DNA of 64,000 nt from JAFGLZ01 sp964622545 (GCA_964622545.1 CAZUQM010000005.1:62001-126000), one strand, 5' to 3'. Counted from the stretch's first letter, positions 18,028 through 27,610 are shown. Notes: generated by a model not told the origin, from the letters alone. Numbers and translations are program-made.

Positions 18028-18082
18028 GCGGACGGCGTCGGCACGGCAGCGCTCGCACGCGTCAGGCGGACATCGCCTTATC

Positions 18083-18098
18083 CGTCCGCTGACGGACG
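18083..18098. terminator. Small perfect hairpin downstream of aminotransferase gene
   Basis: CGTCCG (18083-18088), tetraloop CTGA, CGGACG (18093-18098). It stands 56 bases after the stop codon in a 284-base spacer that otherwise shows no gene. No U-tract, so weak as an intrinsic terminator. Confidence 0.4.
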
Positions 18099-18311
18099 CC
18101 GCGCCCCTGGCGTAAACACAGAGCATCGGACATAGCGTCCCGGCGGACTTGCCAAGGCGGGCTTGCAGGTCTGGTCGGATGCGATTAGGCTGGGGATCCA
18201 AGCTTAGGACATCGGTCGAAGGCTGTGCGGTCAACGCGCTTGGCGGGCCTCCTATCGGCCGAGGTCGAGGACTTCACGTGCATTGACGCCACAGAGCAGG
18301 AGGACGCACAG

Positions 18312-18839
18312 ATGGTAGGTTCGCTCCGCGACAAGATCAACGAAGCCCCCCCGTGGGTCAGCTATTCGATAGCCGGCGGTGGGCTGGTCATCCTGATCGT
18401 GGTGATCGTCTGGACCATGTCGAGCAGCAGCGGTCCCGGCGAGCTCGCCACCGACAAGCACATCTACTTCCGCGACACCCAGACGGGGATGACCGTGAGC
18501 GCGGAGAAGGCCCGCGAGATGCTGCGCGAGGCCAGCAAGGCCAATCCGGGCCAGCGCGCGCTCATCAAAAACCCCGAGACCGGCGAGCACACCGGTGTGA
18601 TCGGGATGAAGTGCGCCGAGTGCGGGGCGTACTTCGAGATGCCCGAGAAGACCGGCAGCATCCTCCCGACGGATTGGCGCGACGAGTGCCCCGACTGCGG
18701 CTACAGCGCCCAGCGTGAGCGTTCGGTCAAGGCCGTCCTTGAGCAGAAGAAGAAGGGCACGTACGACGAAACCAAGGTGCCGCCCTTCATCCGCGAGGCC
18801 GTCGAGGATTGGGAAGCCGAGCACGGCAGCGGCGGCTAG
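18312..18839 (+). CDS. Membrane-anchored zinc-ribbon protein, tandem copy 1
   Basis: 175 residues: a short amphipathic N-terminus (SLRDKINEAPPWVSYSI), one transmembrane helix (about residues 17-38), then a soluble part with CAEC near residue 101 and CPDC near 127, a probable four-cysteine zinc site, and a basic/acidic tail with KGTYDETKVPPFIREAVEDWE. No known family was recognised. The gene at 18918 is a paralogue with the same layout, so this is a tandem duplication. AGCAGGAGGACG precedes the ATG; an earlier in-frame ATG lacks that site. The anchor suggests a soluble face at the membrane; which side is not clear. Possible roles are a pilus- or secretion-related adaptor, or a metal-binding sensor. 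Confidence 0.7.
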   Translation: MVGSLRDKINEAPPWVSYSIAGGGLVILIVVIVWTMSSSSGPGELATDKHIYFRDTQTGMTVSAEKAREMLREASKANPGQRALIKNPETGEHTGVIGMKCAECGAYFEMPEKTGSILPTDWRDECPDCGYSAQRERSVKAVLEQKKKGTYDETKVPPFIREAVEDWEAEHGSGG

Positions 18840-18917
18840 CGGAGACGCGTCGCTCGAAAACGGATCACCCGACCTGGACCGTCGCGCGCCCTGGGGGTCC
18901 GTTCGGATGAAATTGCC

Positions 18918-19445
18918 ATGGTCGCATCGCTCAGGGAGAAGCTGAACGACGCCCCCCCGTGGATGGCCTACACGATCGTCGGTGTCCTGCTCGCCGTCGT
19001 GGTGGCGGTGGCCGTCCTCGGACTCAGGCCGCGACAGGGCGGCGGGCCTCCGGCGGCGGTCAATTTCTTCTGTAGGGAGTGCGACTACGGCTTCACCGTA
19101 CCCGGCGAGAAGGCTCAACAGCTCTTCGCGGAGGCCGAGAAGGCCAACCCGGGCCTCCAGAGATTCGTGAAGTGCCCTGAATGCGGCAAGTACGGGTGCG
19201 TGGTCTGCACGCAATGCCCGGAATGCGGATCGTACTACACGGTCCCGCCGGCCGAGGAGGGCATGCCGGTCAAGGGATTTCGCGATGCCTGTCCGGACTG
19301 TGGGTTCAGCGCCGAGCGCGACCGGGCGATCAAGAAGGCGATGCGGCAGAAGGCCCAGGGGACGTACGACCCCACGAAGCTGCCCGACTACGTGCGGGAG
19401 GCCGTCGAAGACTACGAGTATGAGCAGGACCGCCGCCGAGAGTAG
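18918..19445 (+). CDS. Membrane-anchored zinc-ribbon protein, tandem copy 2
   Basis: 175 residues with the same layout as the preceding gene: SLREKLNDAPPWMAYTI, one membrane helix, then cysteine pairs. This copy has additional CxxC or CxxxxC pairs (CREC, CPEC, CVVC, CPEC, CPDC), enough for two zinc ribbons, and ends with the shared motif KAQGTYDPTKLPDYVREAVEDYE. The gap between the copies is 78 bases, so co-transcription is likely. The ribosome site before this ATG is weak. Copy 1 keeps only one ribbon, suggesting loss or divergence after duplication. Function unknown. Confidence 0.7.
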   Translation: MVASLREKLNDAPPWMAYTIVGVLLAVVVAVAVLGLRPRQGGGPPAAVNFFCRECDYGFTVPGEKAQQLFAEAEKANPGLQRFVKCPECGKYGCVVCTQCPECGSYYTVPPAEEGMPVKGFRDACPDCGFSAERDRAIKKAMRQKAQGTYDPTKLPDYVREAVEDYEYEQDRRRE

Positions 19446-19557
19446 CGGCATTGGGCCGACGGCCATCCAGACGCGAGACAACACAGGCCGCGGCGGCGCC
19501 CTGGCAAGACGCCCGTCGCGGCCTGATTCATGCGCAGACACCTCAGTCAACAGGGGT

Positions 19558-19599
19558 CTCAGCCTGTTGCTGAGGGCTCAGCCGCGCTGAGGGCTCAGC
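19558..19599. terminator. Tandem palindromes between convergent genes
   Basis: Alternating CTCAGC and GCTGAG units: CTCAGC at 19558, then GCTGAGGGCTCAGC at 19569-19582 and again at 19586-19599. They can form CTCAGC-CTGTT-GCTGAG or longer stems. The second copy overlaps the stop codon of the minus-strand rhamnosidase gene. Likely a bidirectional terminator or a slippage-prone repeat. Confidence 0.55.
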
Positions 19600-22528
19600 G
19601 GCGGTCCGCTTTGATCGTCGTGTCCTGCCCTGCCTCGAGCCCGACGCGCCAGCCCTGGTCGGTCTTGCGGACCTTGCCGGTCTCGGCCCGTACGGCGGCG
19701 TAGGCCCCGGACCCGCCGGGCAGCTCGACCTCGGCCGCCACGCCGTCGGGCAGCTTGATCTGCATCGCGAAGGTCTTCTCGTCACGCTGCCACGCGACGT
19801 GGACGGGACCGCGCGGGGTGTGCCATCGCCCGCGGGCCTCGCTCAGGTCGACCGGCTTCGGGGCGATGCGAACCGTCTCGCAGCCAGGCTCGGCCCACCA
19901 CACGCCAAGCTGGTAGCGGGTGAGGAAGTACGTCGGCGCCGCCGACCAGGCATGGCAGTAGCTCCGGGTCCACCAGTCCTTGAGGTAGCCCGGGAAGGTC
20001 TCCCAAAACGTGGTCGCGCCCTTGGCGATCATCTCACCCCATCGGTCGCGGACGACCTTGAGCAGCTCGGCGTGACGGTCCTGGCCGGCCAGGGCCTCGA
20101 GGATGTAGAACAGCGCGAACGGGCTGCCGACCTGGACCATGCCCTCCTTGGGCGTCACGGGCACGTCCTTGATGCGGGCCAGGCGCTCCGGCGGCGCGAC
20201 GTCGTAGGCAATGGCGAGCGAGTTGGTCTGCTGGCTGATGGTCCTGCTGGGCTTGCCGTCGTTGTGGATGGAGTCGATGTACGCGCCGCGCTCGTCGTCC
20301 CAGAGGTGCTTGTTGATGGCGGCGATGAGGTCGTTCCGATACGCGTCGTACCACGCGGCATCGTCGGCCTTGCCGAGCTCGCGGGCCATGAAGACCGCCC
20401 GACGTAAGGCCTCGACCAGGAACATCTGGTTGTGCGTGACGACGTCGTGGCCGGAGTCCTGTCCCGCCCAGTCGAACATGTTCCAGGCGCCGATCTTAAG
20501 CAGGCCCCGCTCGTCGGTCAGGTTGTTCTTGATGTTGTGCAACGTCTTGTGGACGTCCGGGTACACACCGGCCAGGTATCCCTTGTCGCCGCTGTACCAG
20601 TAGTGCTCGTCGACCATCTGCACCCACAGCAGCGACCAGGCCGTCAGGATGGTGTCCCACGCGCTGGGCACCTGGCACTCGGGGATGAGCTGGCGGAAGA
20701 GCGATTCACCGGGCAGCTCGGCGCAGCGGCGGGTCAGGGCGAGGTCGCCGAAGGCGGCGTAGTCGATCATGGCCTCGTTGCGGCCGTCGCCGACCCAGTA
20801 GGTCTGCTCGTAGGTCGGGCAGTCGGTGAACGTGTCTTCGGCGCAGCACCGCAGCGTGTGCCGTCCGACGACCCAGATGCGGTTGAGCAGCGCGTCGCTG
20901 CAGCGGAAGGCGCTTCGCTGGACGGGCGGGCTGGACGAGAAGACCGTGTGGAGCGAACGGATCCGCACCGGCGCGGTCACGTTCCGCAACGTCATCTGGC
21001 AATAGCGATAGCCGCGGCGGAGGAACGACGTGTACTGCTGCCGGCCCTGTCGCGTGATGTAACGCAGCGCCGACAGGTTGCCCTCGGTGTAGTGGAACCG
21101 CTCGCCGTCCTCGATCTCCTCGAAGCAGTTGAACTCGATCTCCACGCCGGCCGGGGCGACGATGTCGAACGTCAGTTCGCCGACGACCTCGCGGCCGAAG
21201 TCGAGCAGGATCTCGGGATGGCCCTGCTCGGTCGGGTGGATGACGGTGGTCTCGGGGCTCGCGCAGCAGAGGGCCTCGAGCCGGTCGATCCGCGGCGTCT
21301 CGCCCAGATCATCGACGAAGCGCGATTCCGTCCACGGGCTGCCGGCGGTGACGATGTGCTCCTGGGCGACGGGCTTGGCGTGCTGCTTCCATGGTTCGAG
21401 CGCCTCGGCCGAGGCACAGCGGGACAGCTTGCCGCGCTGCTTGGCGTAGTCGTCGAGCGGGCCGATGACGGTCCACATCGTCTTGTCGTTGAAGACGCCC
21501 CGGAACGTAACGGGCTGTTCGGTGTGAGCGACGTAGCAGCGGTCGAACTCGTGATGCGTCCTGGCGCGGCAGGCGATCATGCACAGGTTGTCGCCCTCGT
21601 TCAGCGTGACGGGCTTGTCGTTGCGCGTCTGTTTGCCGTTGATGATGACGTTCTCGAACCGCCCCATCGGGCTGTAGAACCGGGCCTGCTGCTCGGCGGG
21701 GCTTCGGATGATCGTGACGGCCGCGCCGTCGAGCCGCTTGTGGTTCTGCATGAAGTAGCCGGGGATCAGGTACGGCCGGAGCGTCAGGCCCATGAAGACG
21801 TTCGGCGTCTTGACGGTTCGGGTCCGGACCACCCGAACGGGCGGGACGAGCTCTCGGGTGAACATGGGCACACTGCGGGGCACGAGCCTCGTCCACGGAC
21901 CGCTGCCGACGGGGCCGACGACCTTGGCCGGGGCGAAACCCTCGTCGTAGCCGGGCCGAAGGACGTCGCACGGGATGGGCCTGGCGTCGTAGATCTCCTC
22001 GAAGGGCATCTGGCAACTGATCCGTGTGGTGGGCCGGACGTAGCCCTCGTGCGGGCGGACCTTCCACGACGCGTCGGTCATCGCGACCGGCTTCCAGGCG
22101 TCGCCGCTGCGGCGCTCGAGCTGGAGCAGCGCGCCGGCCTGACCGGTCGGGTTGTACTGGAACGTGCCCTCGCCGTAATGGCTGACGAGCACGACGAATC
22201 GGTTCACGTCGGGTCGCAGCAACCCCGTGACGTCGTACGTGTCGTACTCCTGATTGAAGGCGAAGCACCGCGCCGGGCCGTTACCCATCCACTCGCCGTT
22301 GAGGAAGAATCGGTAGCGGGAGTCGCCGGAGACGTGGACCCGCCACGCGCCGGACGCGTCGTCGACGGTGACGTCCTTGACGCAGAGGACATAGAGGTTC
22401 CTCGGCGAGGCCTTGCCCTGCTGCCAGATCCACGTGGCCTGCCAACTAACGGGCTCGTTCAAGGCGGTATCTCCTTCGCTGCCGAGTGCCGCCGCACCGA
22501 CGGCTACCAATCCTGCGACCAACCACAT
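19595..22528 (-). CDS. Secreted GH78-like alpha-L-rhamnosidase
   Basis: 977 residues with a signal peptide (MWLVAGLVAVGAAALG). N-terminal beta domains (residues ~30-430) include a rhamnosidase-type jelly roll with GDSRYRFFLNGEWMGNGP. The (alpha/alpha)6 catalytic barrel carries DCPTYEQTYWVGDGRNEA, the position of the GH78 acidic motif, VGSPFALFYILEAL and TTFWETFPG. A beta domain closes the protein with the WAEPGCETVRIAPKP strand. GH78 enzymes invert-hydrolyse terminal alpha-L-rhamnose from plant or algal glycans. The start at 22528 has GGGAG upstream. It forms a minus-strand block with the next two secreted proteins, a probable polysaccharide-degrading set without obvious transporters. Confidence 0.85.
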   Translation of the reverse strand: MWLVAGLVAVGAAALGSEGDTALNEPVSWQATWIWQQGKASPRNLYVLCVKDVTVDDASGAWRVHVSGDSRYRFFLNGEWMGNGPARCFAFNQEYDTYDVTGLLRPDVNRFVVLVSHYGEGTFQYNPTGQAGALLQLERRSGDAWKPVAMTDASWKVRPHEGYVRPTTRISCQMPFEEIYDARPIPCDVLRPGYDEGFAPAKVVGPVGSGPWTRLVPRSVPMFTRELVPPVRVVRTRTVKTPNVFMGLTLRPYLIPGYFMQNHKRLDGAAVTIIRSPAEQQARFYSPMGRFENVIINGKQTRNDKPVTLNEGDNLCMIACRARTHHEFDRCYVAHTEQPVTFRGVFNDKTMWTVIGPLDDYAKQRGKLSRCASAEALEPWKQHAKPVAQEHIVTAGSPWTESRFVDDLGETPRIDRLEALCCASPETTVIHPTEQGHPEILLDFGREVVGELTFDIVAPAGVEIEFNCFEEIEDGERFHYTEGNLSALRYITRQGRQQYTSFLRRGYRYCQMTLRNVTAPVRIRSLHTVFSSSPPVQRSAFRCSDALLNRIWVVGRHTLRCCAEDTFTDCPTYEQTYWVGDGRNEAMIDYAAFGDLALTRRCAELPGESLFRQLIPECQVPSAWDTILTAWSLLWVQMVDEHYWYSGDKGYLAGVYPDVHKTLHNIKNNLTDERGLLKIGAWNMFDWAGQDSGHDVVTHNQMFLVEALRRAVFMARELGKADDAAWYDAYRNDLIAAINKHLWDDERGAYIDSIHNDGKPSRTISQQTNSLAIAYDVAPPERLARIKDVPVTPKEGMVQVGSPFALFYILEALAGQDRHAELLKVVRDRWGEMIAKGATTFWETFPGYLKDWWTRSYCHAWSAAPTYFLTRYQLGVWWAEPGCETVRIAPKPVDLSEARGRWHTPRGPVHVAWQRDEKTFAMQIKLPDGVAAEVELPGGSGAYAAVRAETGKVRKTDQGWRVGLEAGQDTTIKADRR

Positions 22529-22661
22529 GGTGTATCTCCCTTCAACTATGGACCCTAAGACCGACCGCCCTACCTTCCGACCATCGACTCGTCTCGTCCC
22601 GCCCGTACGATGTCGTCCTCGCGCCGCATTGCTAGCAGGCATGCGCGAGCGGTTGACTTGA

Positions 22662-22745
22662 GATGGGTGGCCCACCTCTTCAGAGGCCTGGAACACGCAT
22701 GCGGCCGGAGACGCGCCCCCACGGTTGAAGCGATGGGCCGCCCAA
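22662..22745. repeat. Dispersed palindromic intergenic repeat, copy 2
   Basis: Most complete copy, in the 276-base gap upstream of the rhamnosidase gene. One end matches copy 1 (CCCACCTC, TCAGAGG, CACGCATGCG); the other end, read on the minus strand, matches copy 3 (GGGCGGCCCATCGCTTC then CCGTGGGG). The rest of the spacer holds no gene. Confidence 0.65.
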
Positions 22746-22804
22746 TGGACCTTCCTTCTGACTCCCTGCTCAGGCTTCCATCCAAGCCGCCTGGACTCGT
22801 CTGA

Positions 22805-24412
22805 CTAGGTCCCCGGCTCGATGACCAGCAGACCCCACGGATGGAGGACCGGCAACCTTACGCGCGCCCACCGGCCGGCCATCCGGTATCCGACATCGAC
22901 CTGCTTGACCAGCTTCGAGTAGTCCTTCGATGTCTCGGCCGCGACGTGCGCCTTGCGATCGTAGTCGGCCGGAACCAAGAGCGTGATGCGGAGCGTCCCG
23001 CAAGCGAACAGCCGGGGCGGGTGCAGATCGATCTCCGAGCGGCCGGGCTCGGCGCCCCAGTCGATCACATGCACGACGACGGGCGCCTTGCGATCACCCG
23101 GCCTGGCCCTGAGCAGCGCGCCCACGCCGTCGCCCGTGTGGAGTCGCAGGGTCGACGTGTCCTCGGACGAGGCGTCCTGGAACGGCTTGCCCGCCACGGC
23201 CACCTCCTCGTAGCCGTTGAGGTAGTCCTTGCACGCATGGACGAACGCGAACAGGTCGGCGTACTCGGCCGGCTTGCCGAAGTAGCGCGGCGCGTCGTGC
23301 GGCATGTAGACGTCCCACGGCGCCATGCACAGCCCGCCGCAGGCGTAGGCCGTCGCGATGGTGCGGCGCGTGCGGACGCGCCAGCCGTCAAGGTCGTCGC
23401 GGTTGCCCTTCTTGGGCATGGTCACGACCTGGATGCGGTTGTGCTTGGCGGCCTCGTGCATCGAGGCGTGGATCTGCTTGGGCCTGGCCCGACCGAACGA
23501 CAGCTCGCCGAAGGCCCAGTCGTAGCAGAGCTGGACGGGCGTCCATCGGTGCGCCCCGTTGTTGCACGAGAACGGAACGCGGCGCCCCGCATACGCGTCG
23601 ATCGCCTTGCGCGTCCGCTCATGAAAGGCCACGCTGGAGGCCATCTGGAACGCGAGGAAGAGCTCCTTGAGCTCGCCGCCCTTCCATCGGCCGAACGGAT
23701 CTCCCACGGGCGCGCCGACCTTTTCGAGATGCTTGCGGTAGTCGAAGGACGCGAGATCGTCGATACCGAGCCGTCGGCGTTGGTCGGCCGAGGTGTGCTC
23801 GGCGAGGTACTCACGGAAGCCGCGGATGCAATGATCGCAGAAGCAGCCGCCCCACCGCGTGGCCAGGTGGTTGCAGCCCGGCTCGTCGCGCTGCATGACG
23901 TCGGCGCCCGCGTCGATGTACGTGCGCAGATAGGCCAAGTAGCCGCGCTCGAGGTCGGGGTTGTTGACGCAGCCCCAGAGCGTCCGCTTCCAGGTGCGTT
24001 TCCACGGCGCGATGATGGGCTCGCCCTTGCGGTTCACGACCACGACGCGCTCGTACCAGTCCTCGCCCTGGGTCGGCGGCACGAACGACGGGGCGGACGC
24101 CGCGCCGCCGAACACGCGGCCCGACGCCTTGACCTTGGCGATGAAGTCCTTGTTGGTGATGTAGGCCCACGACAGCCGCGTGACGTGGAAGTCCTTCAGC
24201 GCCTGGAACGTATCGTGCGGGTCCTTGGCGTTGCGGGGACGGAGGCGCAGACTCCGCATGATGACGTCGCTCGCGCTCGGCGCGCCGGGCGGGTACGTCC
24301 GTTTCTTGGCACGATCGCAGGCGTACGAACCGGTTTCCGCCGCCGGGGTCGCACCCGCGGCACAGGCCACGATGCATGCCATGAGCCAGAGTCGCTGATC
24401 TCGTAAGCGCAT
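22805..24412 (-). CDS. Secreted glycoside-hydrolase-like protein of unknown family
   Basis: 535 residues with a Sec signal peptide (residues 1-25). The middle looks like a TIM barrel: VTRLSWAYITN near residue 85, the catalytic-type strand GADVMQRDEPGCN near 178, and a cysteine-rich WGGCFCDHC motif (near 196) that may bind metal or form disulfides. CNNGAHRWTP and the CGGLCMAPWDVYMP strand follow, then a beta domain of about 130 residues at the C-terminus. The pattern recalls uncharacterised planctomycete GH-like and Trehalase/GH42-type barrels, but no family signature is secure. GGAGAT precedes the ATG. Neighbours on both sides are secreted glycan-active proteins, so a role in the same polysaccharide pathway is inferred. 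Confidence 0.65.
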   Translation of the reverse strand: MRLRDQRLWLMACIVACAAGATPAAETGSYACDRAKKRTYPPGAPSASDVIMRSLRLRPRNAKDPHDTFQALKDFHVTRLSWAYITNKDFIAKVKASGRVFGGAASAPSFVPPTQGEDWYERVVVVNRKGEPIIAPWKRTWKRTLWGCVNNPDLERGYLAYLRTYIDAGADVMQRDEPGCNHLATRWGGCFCDHCIRGFREYLAEHTSADQRRRLGIDDLASFDYRKHLEKVGAPVGDPFGRWKGGELKELFLAFQMASSVAFHERTRKAIDAYAGRRVPFSCNNGAHRWTPVQLCYDWAFGELSFGRARPKQIHASMHEAAKHNRIQVVTMPKKGNRDDLDGWRVRTRRTIATAYACGGLCMAPWDVYMPHDAPRYFGKPAEYADLFAFVHACKDYLNGYEEVAVAGKPFQDASSEDTSTLRLHTGDGVGALLRARPGDRKAPVVVHVIDWGAEPGRSEIDLHPPRLFACGTLRITLLVPADYDRKAHVAAETSKDYSKLVKQVDVGYRMAGRWARVRLPVLHPWGLLVIEPGT

Positions 24413-24466
24413 ATCCGATCTCCGCTGAACCTCGGGCGCGGCCTCCTGGCCGGCCCCGCGATCTCT

Positions 24467-27295
24467 CTACTTGTACCCCAGCCACACCGGGCTGCTCCAG
24501 GCGATCTCCTCGTCCTTCTGAATCACGCGCACGTAGTAATAGCTCTTGCCCTCGAGGGGGCTGTCGTCGACAAAGACCAGGTCGGCCTCGCGCGTCGACG
24601 GCCGCTCGCAGTGAATAAACACATTGTTGCGGCAGACCTCGATGCGGTCGATCTCCTGCGGGCACTGCACGTTGATGCGGATCTCGACGGGCTTGCCCTC
24701 GGGCGGGGCGATCTTCTCGCCCATGAGGTGGCCATTGACGCGGACGTCCAGGAACACCCGCGCGGCGGTCGTGCCGAAGCAGTGTCGCCGGCGGAGGGCC
24801 TCGAGGAGGGCCTCGCGGGTCTGCTCCGGTGCGTAGACACAGGCCTTGCCCACGCCCCCGCCGTGATCGGGCGAGGCGATGACGCCGATCACAAGCCCCC
24901 GCGCCCAGGCATCGTGCATGTAGTAGCCCTTCGGCGTGGAGCGCTTGGCCTGGCGCGGCGCGCCGTCGTACTCGTACGAGCCGCGGATCTGCCAGATCTC
25001 GGCCACCGGCTGGGCGTGCTCGTCGTGGAAGCTCCAGTCGGTCGGCACGTTGCCCGTGTCGCCGAGCTGATGCGGGATGTGAACGAAGTCGGCCTTCATC
25101 GCCCGCAGCTCGGCCCAGACCTCCGCGGGCGTCTGGCCGTTGCGTGCGTTCCACCATCGCGGGAATCGCAGGTCGGACAGGATCAGGTTGCGATGCCCGT
25201 AGTAGCCGAACGGGTGCTCGTCGCTGTACTTCTCAAAGGTCGAGGTCCACTCGAACCCGAGGAAAGTGACGAAGCGGTTCGGGTCGTCGTTGAGCCTGGC
25301 CAGCTTGGCCGAGTAGTGCCAGAGGTACGGGCTCTGGTTGTAGCCATGGTCGGTCATGCAGGCGAAGTCGAGCCGGGCGATGTCGCGGAGGTGCTGGTAG
25401 CTCTCGTCCAGCGACTGGTCGCCGCAGCGGTTGCAGACCGACACGTCGGAGTGCTCGTGCAGGCTGCCGTGATAGAGGTGCAGCGTCTTGCCCTGGTAGA
25501 CAAGGCTCTTCGGGGACGCATCCTCGCCGTAGGCCTGCCTCAACTCACCGGCCTCGAAGGGCTCGTCCGGCTCGACCAGCGGCGACAGGGCCATCTTCTC
25601 GACGGGCGTGTCCTTCGCGATCGAACACGTCACCGCGTAGATGTCGCTGGTGGCGGTGGCGGTCTTATCGGCGTCGGGCCAACTGCCGGGGATGTTGTCG
25701 CACTGGATCGCGGCCACGACGGTGTCGACGCAGATCGCCAGCCCAGGCGCGCGATCGAGGCCTTTGCGGCCAGAAAGCCTGACCCGTGGCAACCACGTCT
25801 TGCCCGTGTAGCACGTCAGGAAGGCGTCCCATCCCGAGCGGGGCAGGCGCGGGGCGAGATACGCGACCCAGAGTCGGCCCTTGCGGTCGAAGCGGGCCGT
25901 CGGCGCCTCGCAGCGGTGGGCCAGCGAGGAGGCGTCGAGCTTGTTCGGGGCCAGGAGCTTCTCACCGTCGATCCGCGCGACCAGGATGCGGCGGCGATTC
26001 GTCGCGCCGATCCGATAGCCCTTCGTCTCGGCGTGCTCGTAGAGGAGCCACAGCTCCGATCCCTGTGACAGCAAGACGGGGTGCCGATCGATGGCCGGGG
26101 CGGTGGTCAGGCGCTGCACGGGGCGCCAGGTGCCCGACGCGTCGCACGGCCGCAGGTAGACGTCGTAGTTGTCCTCGACGAAGGCGTGCCAGGCGATACA
26201 AACCTCGCCGCCCGGCAAGGCCGTGATCGACGGCGCGTAGGCCGACACACCCGCGGGACTGACGGGCTGAGGCCGGTCCGCCCCGGACGCACCCACCTTC
26301 GTCGCCCAGACTCGCCGCACGCCGCCACGATTGGATTCCCACGCGACCCATAGTAATCCGTCATGCCACACCCCGACCGGTTTGGCATCGACGCCCGGAT
26401 CGGACGTGACGACGGTCGCCTTGCCCGGGCCATCGGTATCGATGGGTACGGCCACGATGTCCCAGTTGTCGCCACGCTCTCGCGTGGCCAGCAGCATCAC
26501 GCCCTGACCGGCCGGGACGAGTCTGGGGCATGCGATGCACGCATCGCGTCCGCCAAGGGCCTGCCAGGCCGACAGCCGATCGAGCCCATCGGACTGGACG
26601 CGATACCGTGCAACCTGGATCGTATCGCCGCCGTCGCGGAAGCTGTTCCACGCCACGTAGACGGTGCCGTCCGTCGCGGCGGCCATCGTCGGCTCGTCGT
26701 TGAAGCCCTGGCCCTGACTGACGCACGTGGCCGGTGGGAGCCTCGTCTCGGTCAGCCGGACGTTGTCGAGCCACATCTTGCCGGGCGGGGCCCCGTGGGA
26801 GGACGGGGCGATGATCTCGAGCGTCATCGTGCCGTCGGCCGTCACCGTGATCGGCGTGGTGTAGCGCTTCCACTTGCCGGGCACGTGCTGCCAGGCGCAG
26901 ATCATCTGGCGCCGTTCGGCGCCCGGCATCCGCGCCCACAGCACGAGCTTCGTGCGGTTGGTCGCCCGAGCCCAGATCTCGAACTCGTACAGGTTCGCCG
27001 AACTCACGTCGACGGTCTTGACGAGTCTCAGGTGGTTGTTCGGCTTGGTGACCTCGCCAAACAGACACGCCCTTCCGCCTCGGCAGGCCTTCGCATCCTT
27101 GATGCGCGTGTAGCGTGCGTCCGGCTGCCATCCCTGGAGGCCCTGCTCGAACCCGCCGTTGGCGATGAGCTGTCGCTCCGTCGGTCGTGCGAGCGTCATC
27201 GGGACAAGGTGACACACGGCCAGGCACATCGCGGCGATAACCACTGTGCGCCTCGCCGCGAAACGATCGCGTTGTTCTTGTTGCGGTGAGATCAT
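24467..27295 (-). CDS. Large secreted protein: CBM-like, sialidase-like propeller and DUF3604/PHP domain
   Basis: 942 residues. After a signal peptide (to about residue 38) comes a carbohydrate-binding jelly roll starting LIANGGFEQGLQGWQ, a beta-propeller with repeated Asp/Trp strands (VYVAWNSFRDGG, LLWVAWESNRGG, VCIAWHAF), then from about residue 600 a DUF3604/PHP-type metal domain: HLYHGSLHEHSDVS, CMTDHGYNQ and FVHIPHQLGD supply His/Asp ligands. It ends with a beta sandwich. DUF3604 proteins are often annotated as secreted phosphoesterases or polysaccharide enzymes; substrate unknown. A start at 27295 is chosen because GGAGAA lies upstream and the signal peptide follows; a long in-frame upstream extension is unlikely. 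Confidence 0.75.
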   Translation of the reverse strand: MISPQQEQRDRFAARRTVVIAAMCLAVCHLVPMTLARPTERQLIANGGFEQGLQGWQPDARYTRIKDAKACRGGRACLFGEVTKPNNHLRLVKTVDVSSANLYEFEIWARATNRTKLVLWARMPGAERRQMICAWQHVPGKWKRYTTPITVTADGTMTLEIIAPSSHGAPPGKMWLDNVRLTETRLPPATCVSQGQGFNDEPTMAAATDGTVYVAWNSFRDGGDTIQVARYRVQSDGLDRLSAWQALGGRDACIACPRLVPAGQGVMLLATRERGDNWDIVAVPIDTDGPGKATVVTSDPGVDAKPVGVWHDGLLWVAWESNRGGVRRVWATKVGASGADRPQPVSPAGVSAYAPSITALPGGEVCIAWHAFVEDNYDVYLRPCDASGTWRPVQRLTTAPAIDRHPVLLSQGSELWLLYEHAETKGYRIGATNRRRILVARIDGEKLLAPNKLDASSLAHRCEAPTARFDRKGRLWVAYLAPRLPRSGWDAFLTCYTGKTWLPRVRLSGRKGLDRAPGLAICVDTVVAAIQCDNIPGSWPDADKTATATSDIYAVTCSIAKDTPVEKMALSPLVEPDEPFEAGELRQAYGEDASPKSLVYQGKTLHLYHGSLHEHSDVSVCNRCGDQSLDESYQHLRDIARLDFACMTDHGYNQSPYLWHYSAKLARLNDDPNRFVTFLGFEWTSTFEKYSDEHPFGYYGHRNLILSDLRFPRWWNARNGQTPAEVWAELRAMKADFVHIPHQLGDTGNVPTDWSFHDEHAQPVAEIWQIRGSYEYDGAPRQAKRSTPKGYYMHDAWARGLVIGVIASPDHGGGVGKACVYAPEQTREALLEALRRRHCFGTTAARVFLDVRVNGHLMGEKIAPPEGKPVEIRINVQCPQEIDRIEVCRNNVFIHCERPSTREADLVFVDDSPLEGKSYYYVRVIQKDEEIAWSSPVWLGYK

Positions 27296-27424
27296 GGGTG
27301 ATTCTCCAGCGAGACGTAGCGACGGCACGGCAATCCAGGTAGCGCGACAACGGGTAAGCTGGTTTCCGCTTTCTCGACAGGGGCGGACACCCCGACCTGT
27401 CGACCGTCGCGATCCGAGAATTCG

Positions 27425-27475
27425 CGCCGGCCACCGCCCAAGCGGCGGGCCACCCATACCCTTTTGTGGGTGGGC
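27425..27475. repeat. Diverged copy of the dispersed repeat with hairpin
   Basis: CCACCCA (27450-27456) pairs with TGGGTGG (27467-27473). Read on the minus strand the flanking sequence GGGTGGCCCGCCGCTT resembles the GGGCGGCCCATCGCTT end of copy 2. It lies upstream of the large secreted protein gene. Relationship is suggestive only. Confidence 0.35.
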
Positions 27476-27610
27476 ATCCGGCCCATCATACCGGAGATGC
27501 TCGGCGAGCGAACCCGCCGAAGGCACGAACACCGGCGAACGGTGAGCGGGGCTGGAATCCGGCGACCAGATAGGGTATCCCTGGATCACTTGGACGACCC
27601 ACCATCCGGC

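Noticed and set aside
24611..26068. Plus-strand frame opposite the DUF3604 gene
   Set aside because: Antisense shadow of a protein with clear domain structure; no independent evidence.
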